This document shows positions 5,712-10,215 of a DNA stretch of 10,215 nt, in pieces. Below the pieces are notes generated by a model that had not been told where the DNA came from, did no database searches, and saw only the letters and a list, made by a program, of their open reading frames with translations. Position 1 is the stretch's first letter. The number at the start of each line of letters is the position of its first letter. A program made the position numbers and the translations under genes. Source of the DNA: Actinomycetota bacterium (GTDB taxonomy: Bacteria; Actinomycetota; Acidimicrobiia; Acidimicrobiales; SZUA-35). The stretch is from NCBI GenBank assembly GCA_027730885.1, contig JAQCHM010000087.1, positions 1 to 10,215 on the forward strand, read 5' to 3'.

Positions 5712-8159
5712 TCAGGAACGGCGGCTCGTCCCCAGTGCGCCTGCCTGTCGGAGCGCGTCGATTCGTTCCCCGTCGTAACCCAACACGTCCCGAAGGACGT
5801 CCTCGGTGTGTTGCCCCAACTTGGGCACGTGGGTCGGTCGTGCCGGCGTTCGGGTGAGGTCGATGCGGGTCCGCTCGATCGGGGCGGGTTCCCGACTGGG
5901 GTGCGTCACATCGACGAGGTGCCGGAGGTGCTCGAGTTGGGGGTCCATCGGCATGCCGGTGTGCACGACGGCATGCGACGGCACTCCGACCTGCTGTAGC
6001 TCGACCTCGGCGTCGGTTGCGGAGCGACCTGCCGTCCATCGGGTGATGGCGTCGTTGATCTCGTCGGCGATGAGACGCCGCTGGTCGAGATCGAGGGCGG
6101 GCCAGCTTGGCTGTGTCAGCTCGGATGACGCCAGCAGATCGCAGAGCGCGGTCCAGTCGGCGTTGTGGCGGCAGGCGATCGCCACCCACTCGTCGTCGCC
6201 CGCCGACCGGAAGGCGTCGTGGGGGAACATGGCCGGGTCGAAGTTGGCGACCCGGTCCCAGACGGTCGCGTTGATCTGATGGTCGAGAAGCGCGGGGGTG
6301 ATGTAGCTGACCGTCGACTCGATCTGGGACTGGTCGAGGTACTGGCCCTCACCGGTTCGGTCGCGATGGTCGAGCGCGGCGAGCAGTGACGCAAGGCTGA
6401 TCCTCGGAGCGCAATAGTCGGTGTAGGCGCCGTAGGGGCCATTCGGTCCTCGGTCGGGCCAGCCGGTCGGCTGCACCAGACCGGCAGCCGCGCTACCCAT
6501 GGTGCCGTAGCCGGCGATGTAGGCGTGGGGCCCGTCCTGGCCCATGAGGCAGGAGCTCAGCATGATGAGGTCGGGTTTCACCTTCTTCAGCGACTCGTAG
6601 TCGAGTCCCCACTTGGTCATCGCTCGGGGGGAGAACGACTCGGTCACGACGTCGGCCCATCGGACCAGGTCGAGAATGGTCTCGCGGCCTTCCGGCGAGT
6701 TCGGGTCGACGGTGATGCTCAACTTGTTGGCGTTAATACTTCCGAACGCGAACGACGTCTCCTTGCCGACCTTGCCGCCGTACCAGGGTGCCAGCAGACG
6801 AGCGGTGTCGAGCCGGGCCTCGTTCTCCACTCGTACCACGGTCGCGCCGTACTGGGCGAGCACCCCGGTGCTGGCCGGGCCGGCCATGACCCACATCATG
6901 TCGAGAACCTTGACCCCGGACAAAGGCTGATCGAGCACCTCGGTCGGCTCGGATGCCCGGAGCCCGGTGTGTTCGAGTTCTGCCAGGACCGCTTCTGTGT
7001 GCTGGCCGATCGTCGGGGCGGGAGTGTGGAGCCGTTCGGCCGACGACCGTGTGCTACGCGTGAGATGTCCGGGCAACAGCGCGGTGGAGCCGTCGGGGAG
7101 GACCTCGCGGTTCCAGAACGCTCGATGGCCCAGCTGTGGGCTCCGGTACAGGTCATCGAAGGTCGAAACCGGAACGAGCAGGAGCTTTCGATCGAGGGCA
7201 GCGGCGAAGAGATCGGCTTTCGTCCGTTGCGCCAGGAACTCGGCGACCGCTTGACGGAGTTGCACGAAGGCCTCGTTGGTCGCCTCCCCGTTTCGAACCA
7301 GCCGGAGGTGACCGACCCAGTCCCGGTCGGTGATGCCGGGGGCTCCGTGACCCTCCTCGACCATGAAGGCGAGGAGGCGGTCGAGGAAGGGCTTGTTGAC
7401 GGGGTCCAGGGCGAGCGTCAGGGAGACGTAGCCATCGGCGGCCGGCCAGATGAACGGGATGTCGACTCCCTGGATGCTGAACCCGCCGGCCCGTGTGACC
7501 GGCGCGTGACCGAGATGGGCGGCGGGGAGGGTGAACTGGGCGGTGAGGTTGGTGGCCCGCTGGGCCGACACCTCGACCCGTTGCCCCTGACCGGAGTGCT
7601 GGGCCTCGCGCAAGGCGATCAGCGCGCCGCCGGCCGCCTCTGCAGCGGCATGGGTCCAAGCCGGCACGATGGCTGCTCGGAGGGGAGCGCGGTCGCGTTC
7701 GCCCGTGATGGCCATCGCGCCCGAGGACGCCTGAACGGTGAGATCGGTTGCGGCGTAGTGGGCCTTGGGTCCCGTCGAGCCGAAGGCAGTGATCGAGACC
7801 CAGACCAGTCGGGGGTTGATCGTTGCCAGGTCGGTGTACCCGATGCCTCTCGTCTCCCACGTTCCCGGGTCGGCGGACTCGATCAGGATGTCGGCCGCTC
7901 GCACGAGGTCGAAGAAGTGGTGTCGGTCCTCGGCGTCGTCGAGGTCGAGGGCAACGCTTCTGGTCCCTTTGGCCATCGCCCACCACGTGAGCGATCGTTC
8001 GGGATCCGGAGCAGAGCCGGCGTGCGGCCCGGTATGACGGGCGTGCGAGCCGGCGGGCGGCTCGACGTGGACCACGTCGGCGCCGAGCTCGGCCAGGATC
8101 CGAGAGCAGAACAGGCCGCGCTCGTCACTGAGATCGAGCACTCGATAGGGCGACAACAT
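5712..8159 (-). CDS. Class III (CaiB/BaiF) CoA-transferase, double-domain
   Basis: This 815-residue protein is about twice the usual 380-450 aa. It contains two consecutive class III CoA-transferase domains (about 1-400 and 412-815), which move CoA between carboxylic acids. The N-half begins SPYRVLDLSDERGLFCSRIL and has ILAELGADVVHVEPP, and the C-half begins LSGVKVLDMMWVMAGPASTG and has AQYGATVVRVENEARLD. Both halves end in the same motif, IGQHTEAVL (384-392) and LGQHTEDVL (781-789), direct evidence of internal duplication. The catalytic Asp that forms the acyl-anhydride intermediate in formyl-CoA transferase is matched in the C-half by D581 in YTDYCAPR. By eye the equivalent N-half position is W168 in VPAWTHAAAEAAGG, so that half is probably non-catalytic. 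Start ATG; a ThDP enzyme diverges 78 bp upstream. The CoA donor and acceptor cannot be deduced. Confidence 0.92.
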   Translation of the reverse strand: MLSPYRVLDLSDERGLFCSRILAELGADVVHVEPPAGSHARHTGPHAGSAPDPERSLTWWAMAKGTRSVALDLDDAEDRHHFFDLVRAADILIESADPGTWETRGIGYTDLATINPRLVWVSITAFGSTGPKAHYAATDLTVQASSGAMAITGERDRAPLRAAIVPAWTHAAAEAAGGALIALREAQHSGQGQRVEVSAQRATNLTAQFTLPAAHLGHAPVTRAGGFSIQGVDIPFIWPAADGYVSLTLALDPVNKPFLDRLLAFMVEEGHGAPGITDRDWVGHLRLVRNGEATNEAFVQLRQAVAEFLAQRTKADLFAAALDRKLLLVPVSTFDDLYRSPQLGHRAFWNREVLPDGSTALLPGHLTRSTRSSAERLHTPAPTIGQHTEAVLAELEHTGLRASEPTEVLDQPLSGVKVLDMMWVMAGPASTGVLAQYGATVVRVENEARLDTARLLAPWYGGKVGKETSFAFGSINANKLSITVDPNSPEGRETILDLVRWADVVTESFSPRAMTKWGLDYESLKKVKPDLIMLSSCLMGQDGPHAYIAGYGTMGSAAAGLVQPTGWPDRGPNGPYGAYTDYCAPRISLASLLAALDHRDRTGEGQYLDQSQIESTVSYITPALLDHQINATVWDRVANFDPAMFPHDAFRSAGDDEWVAIACRHNADWTALCDLLASSELTQPSWPALDLDQRRLIADEINDAITRWTAGRSATDAEVELQQVGVPSHAVVHTGMPMDPQLEHLRHLVDVTHPSREPAPIERTRIDLTRTPARPTHVPKLGQHTEDVLRDVLGYDGERIDALRQAGALGTSRRS

Positions 8160-8237
8160 GCCAGCAAGCTAGATCGTCCGTCCTTGTCGGACCAGACGTA
8201 TCTGGACACCCGCCCAAGTCAGCGCAAGGCTGGACCG
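8160..8237. promoter_or_regulatory. Divergent intergenic region with palindrome
   Basis: This 78-bp gap separates the diverging CoA-transferase and ThDP genes and must hold at least one promoter. It has a perfect inverted repeat CCAGA-CGTA-TCTGG (8192-8205) and, overlapping its left edge by one base, a second pair GTCCG (8176-8180) and CGGAC (8188-8192). I could not identify a convincing -35/-10 pair on either strand. The central position of the palindrome would suit an operator controlling both genes; this is inference. Confidence 0.45.
8226..8229 (+). promoter_or_regulatory. Ribosome binding site that sets the ThDP enzyme start
   Basis: AAGG lies eight bases before the ATG at 8238. The same frame stays open far upstream, antisense to the CoA-transferase, so this site and the family-typical N-terminus from 8238 define the real start. 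Confidence 0.6.
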
Positions 8238-9890
8238 ATGAACGGCAACGACCTCATCGCCAACATCCTTCGACTCGAGGGGGTCGAATGGATGGCCTGC
8301 TTTCCCAACAACCCGGTTATTGAGGCGGCGGCGAAGGTGGGCATCCGACCCATCGCCTTCCGCCACGAGCGCGGTGCTGTCATGGCTGCCGACGGCTTCA
8401 GCCGCACCAGCGACCGTCAGCGATTCGGTGTCGTCGCCGTGCAGTCCCAGGCCGGCGCCGAGAACGCGCTGGGCGGGGTGGCCCAGGCCTACGCCGACAA
8501 CATCCCGATCCTGGTGCTGCCAGGCGGGGTCAACACCCACGAGATGGCGGTGCGGCCGAACTATTCGGCGGTACGGAACTACGAGGGGGTCACCAAGCGG
8601 GTAGAGGCCATTCACCGGGCACAGGACATCGGCGCAGCCATGCGACGGGCCTTCAGCGCACTGCGCAACGGCGCTCCCGGGCCGGTGGTCGTCGAGCTGA
8701 CGGCGGATATCTGCCGCCAAGACGTCCCGGACGACGCGCTCGAGACCTATACCTCGCCGAGGATGGCGCTGCAGGGCCCCGACCCGGCCGATGTCGTCGC
8801 TGCGGTCGATGCCCTGCTCGGTGCGTCGCGGCCGCTGTTATGGGCTGGTGCGGGTGTGCTCTTCGGGCAGGCGAGCCACGAGCTGCGGCGTCTGGCCGAG
8901 CTCACAGCGACCCCGGTGTTCTGCACCATGCAGGGCAAGTCCGCGCTCGACGAGCGGCACCCATTGTCTTTGGGGGCGGGAGGCATGACGACCACCGGGC
9001 CGGCCGCCAACTGGCTGTCGAGCGCCGATCTCGTCCTGGCGCTGGGGTCCAGCCTCACTCGGACCCCGTACGGGCAGAAGGTTCCGCAGCAGGCATTCCT
9101 GGTCCAGAACACCAACAACCCGGACGAGCTGGCGAAGGACGAGGGTGTCGACGTGGCGTTGCCCGGCGATGTGCGCCTCACGCTCCAGGCGCTGGTGGCC
9201 GAGGTCGAGCTGCGCGGGGTACGGGCGGACCGCGCTGCGGTCGAGGCCGAGGTGGCTACGGCGCGAGCCTCTTGGAAGGCGACCTGGGCGGCCGCGATGA
9301 CCACCGAAACCGACCCACTTTCGTACTACCGCGTGATCGAGGAACTCAACAACGTGCTCGATCAGGACTCCAGCATCGTGACCCACGATGCAGGTGCGCC
9401 GCGTGATTGCCTCGTGCCCTTCTACAACGCGACGGTCCCTCACTCCTACGTGGGATGGGGGAAGACCACGCATCTGGGATTCGGCATCCCGCTCATGATC
9501 GGCGCCAAGCTCGCGCATCCGGACAAGTTCTGCCTCAACGTGATGGGAGACGGCGCCTTCGGCATGTCGGGCACCGACCTCGAGACCGCCGCTCGGTCAC
9601 GTGTGGCCATCACGACGGTGCTGCTGAACAACAGCGCGATGGCCACCTATCCTCACGGCTCGGCCATGGATCCCTTCGTTGCCCGGACCGAGTTCGGCGT
9701 GACCACCATGCACGGCGACTACGCGAAGATCGCCACGGGCATGGGAGCCGCTGGCATCACGGTCAGGACCGCCAAGCAGTTGCGCGCCGGTCTGAAGCGG
9801 GCGCAGAAGCTGAACGCCGAGGGCACGACCGTGCTCCTCGATGTCCACGCCAACGTGGAGGCCCGCCGGTCACCCCATTCGCCGGGCTGA
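8238..9890 (+). CDS. Thiamine-diphosphate-dependent enzyme (acetolactate synthase/decarboxylase superfamily)
   Basis: The 550-residue product has the three-domain layout of ThDP decarboxylases and carboligases. The N-terminal PYR domain (about 1-165) starts MNGNDLIANILRLEGVEW and carries the cofactor-activating glutamate E44 in FRHERGAVMAADGFSR. The middle domain (about 175-330) includes ASRPLLWAGAGVLFG. The C-terminal PP domain binds Mg-ThDP through GDG (437-439)-x24-NN (464-465). Where acetolactate synthases have a TSGPGATN loop this protein has QSQAGAEN (69-76), and no AFQE motif is seen afterwards, so it is not a standard acetolactate synthase. It resembles the loosely defined 'thiamine pyrophosphate-requiring protein' group. 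The divergent CoA-transferase recalls oxalyl-CoA decarboxylase or 2-hydroxyacyl-CoA lyase loci, but no acyl-CoA-specific residue is recognised. The start is supported by AAGG eight bases upstream. Superfamily certain, reaction unknown. Confidence 0.92.
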   Translation: MNGNDLIANILRLEGVEWMACFPNNPVIEAAAKVGIRPIAFRHERGAVMAADGFSRTSDRQRFGVVAVQSQAGAENALGGVAQAYADNIPILVLPGGVNTHEMAVRPNYSAVRNYEGVTKRVEAIHRAQDIGAAMRRAFSALRNGAPGPVVVELTADICRQDVPDDALETYTSPRMALQGPDPADVVAAVDALLGASRPLLWAGAGVLFGQASHELRRLAELTATPVFCTMQGKSALDERHPLSLGAGGMTTTGPAANWLSSADLVLALGSSLTRTPYGQKVPQQAFLVQNTNNPDELAKDEGVDVALPGDVRLTLQALVAEVELRGVRADRAAVEAEVATARASWKATWAAAMTTETDPLSYYRVIEELNNVLDQDSSIVTHDAGAPRDCLVPFYNATVPHSYVGWGKTTHLGFGIPLMIGAKLAHPDKFCLNVMGDGAFGMSGTDLETAARSRVAITTVLLNNSAMATYPHGSAMDPFVARTEFGVTTMHGDYAKIATGMGAAGITVRTAKQLRAGLKRAQKLNAEGTTVLLDVHANVEARRSPHSPG

Positions 9891-9909
9891 GTCCGATGGC
9901 GTGCGGGCG

Positions 9910-10062
9910 TCAATGGCGTAGCTGCTCCAACGCGGCAAGGGCTCGGTCGACGTCGTCGACCGGGACCAGCAGGTGGTCGTGGTGCCGGCAGGCGAGCACG
10001 TTGCAGGGAATACCGGCTGCGGCCAGCGCCTCGGAGAATGCGGCGGTCAGGCCAACCACTGC
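9910..10062 (-). pseudogene. ACT-domain fragment, 5'-truncated (COG3602-like)
   Basis: Fifty codons directly after the stop of the UGSC-like gene, in the same frame, read as the C-terminal ACT half of a small regulatory protein: VGLTAAFSEALAAAGIPCNV, then a histidine-rich RHHDHLLVPVDD and a final helix RALAALEQL. This strongly resembles the end of COG3602-type ACT proteins (usually about 130 aa), whose ACT_7 region has the form VGLTAA-LA-AGI-CN-V-HHDHLFVP. The N-terminal half and the first strand of the ACT fold are absent: the frame begins at TGA-GCA-GTG. A GTG at 10057-10059 could start a 49-aa product, but the only good Shine-Dalgarno (GGAGG) is 14 bases away and better placed for a GTG in another frame at 10064-10066. 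I read it as a remnant; a frameshifted or misassembled gene is the alternative. Confidence 0.55.
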
Positions 10063-10215
10063 TCACCGCATCGCCTCCAGGCGTTCGATGATGAGTGCGG
10101 CCGCGACCTTCGCCTTCTCCCGAACCTCCTCCGGTTCGATCCCGCCGAGGGGATGCTCGACGAGCACGATGGCGAGATCGGGATGTCCCATGGCGCGCGA
10201 TTGGAGGGCCGCCAA
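10063..10215 (-). CDS. UGSC-like protein, C-terminal end (partial)
   Basis: The frame is open from the right window edge and gives 50 residues ending in TGA at 10063-10065. The pattern LAALQSRAMGHPDLAIVLVE, followed by HPLGGIEPEEVREKA and a closing helix (AAALIIERLEAMR), matches from memory the C-terminal part of the UGSC family of small putative redox or selenoproteins, where an ALG-PDL-V-HP-G-EVR-KA pattern follows the conserved domain. The defining U/C-G-S-C motif would lie outside the window, so neither the family nor a selenocysteine can be confirmed. It converges on the ThDP gene and is followed without spacing by an ACT-domain fragment. Confidence 0.5.
   Translation of the reverse strand: MAALQSRAMGHPDLAIVLVEHPLGGIEPEEVREKAKVAAALIIERLEAMR

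Noticed and set aside
6525..8237. Open frame on the plus strand running over 1.7 kb antisense to the CoA-transferase and continuing into the ThDP gene, as if encoding an 1121-aa protein.
   Set aside because: The part upstream of 8238 has no recognisable domain and is rich in Gly, Arg, Glu and Val as expected for the complement of a high-GC gene. The family-typical N-terminus and ribosome binding site are at 8238.
9891..9909. Possible terminator between the ThDP gene and the converging ACT fragment.
   Set aside because: I found no inverted repeat or T-tract in this short gap.
9719..10066. 115-aa minus-strand frame starting at the GTG that overlaps the UGSC-like stop.
   Set aside because: Its start signal is good, but the translation is Arg/Pro-rich without domains and runs far into the antisense of the ThDP gene, while the ACT homology lies in another frame.

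Overview
The window looks like chromosomal DNA from a high-GC actinobacterium. The third codon positions are strongly G/C, GTG starts occur, there is a luciferase-like oxidoreductase of an F420-type subfamily, and the secreted M15 peptidase is of an actinobacterial style. An Acidimicrobiia-like (Ilumatobacter-type) soil, freshwater or marine lineage would fit, but that placement is inference. I see no rRNA, tRNA, CRISPR array, insertion sequence, phage gene or attachment site. Coding density is very high and no gene-free gap is longer than about 80 bp.

Layout. (1) Plus strand, 1-3274: the C-terminal three quarters of a cyclohexanone-monooxygenase-type Baeyer-Villiger monooxygenase (cut by the left edge), then a luciferase-like (LLM) F420-type oxidoreductase, then a secreted protein with two DUF4214 repeats and an M15 zinc peptidase domain. 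(2) Minus strand, 3302-8159, in transcription order: an 815-aa double-domain class III (CaiB/BaiF) CoA-transferase, a DUF2207 membrane protein with a poly-glycine tail, and a LemA protein. (3) Plus strand, 8238-9890: a 550-aa thiamine-diphosphate enzyme, divergent from the CoA-transferase across a 78-bp gap that holds a small palindrome. (4) Minus strand, 9910-10215, converging on the ThDP gene: the C-terminal end of what looks like a UGSC-family protein (cut by the right edge), followed at once by a headless ACT-domain fragment that is probably a gene remnant.

How the parts may work together. The monooxygenase and LLM oxidoreductase suggest oxidative breakdown of a ketone or cyclic compound. 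The CoA-transferase and ThDP enzyme suggest acyl-CoA or 2-oxo-acid chemistry, distantly recalling the formyl-CoA transferase/oxalyl-CoA decarboxylase pairing, but the substrates cannot be read from the sequence. DUF2207 plus LemA is a recurrent envelope-associated gene pair, probably unrelated to the catabolic genes.

No clearly new multi-gene system is evident. The points most worth a second look are the asymmetric double CoA-transferase, the ThDP enzyme with an unusual glycine-loop sequence, the truncated ACT reading frame abutting the UGSC-like stop, and a 16-bp tandem repeat at the monooxygenase/LLM junction.
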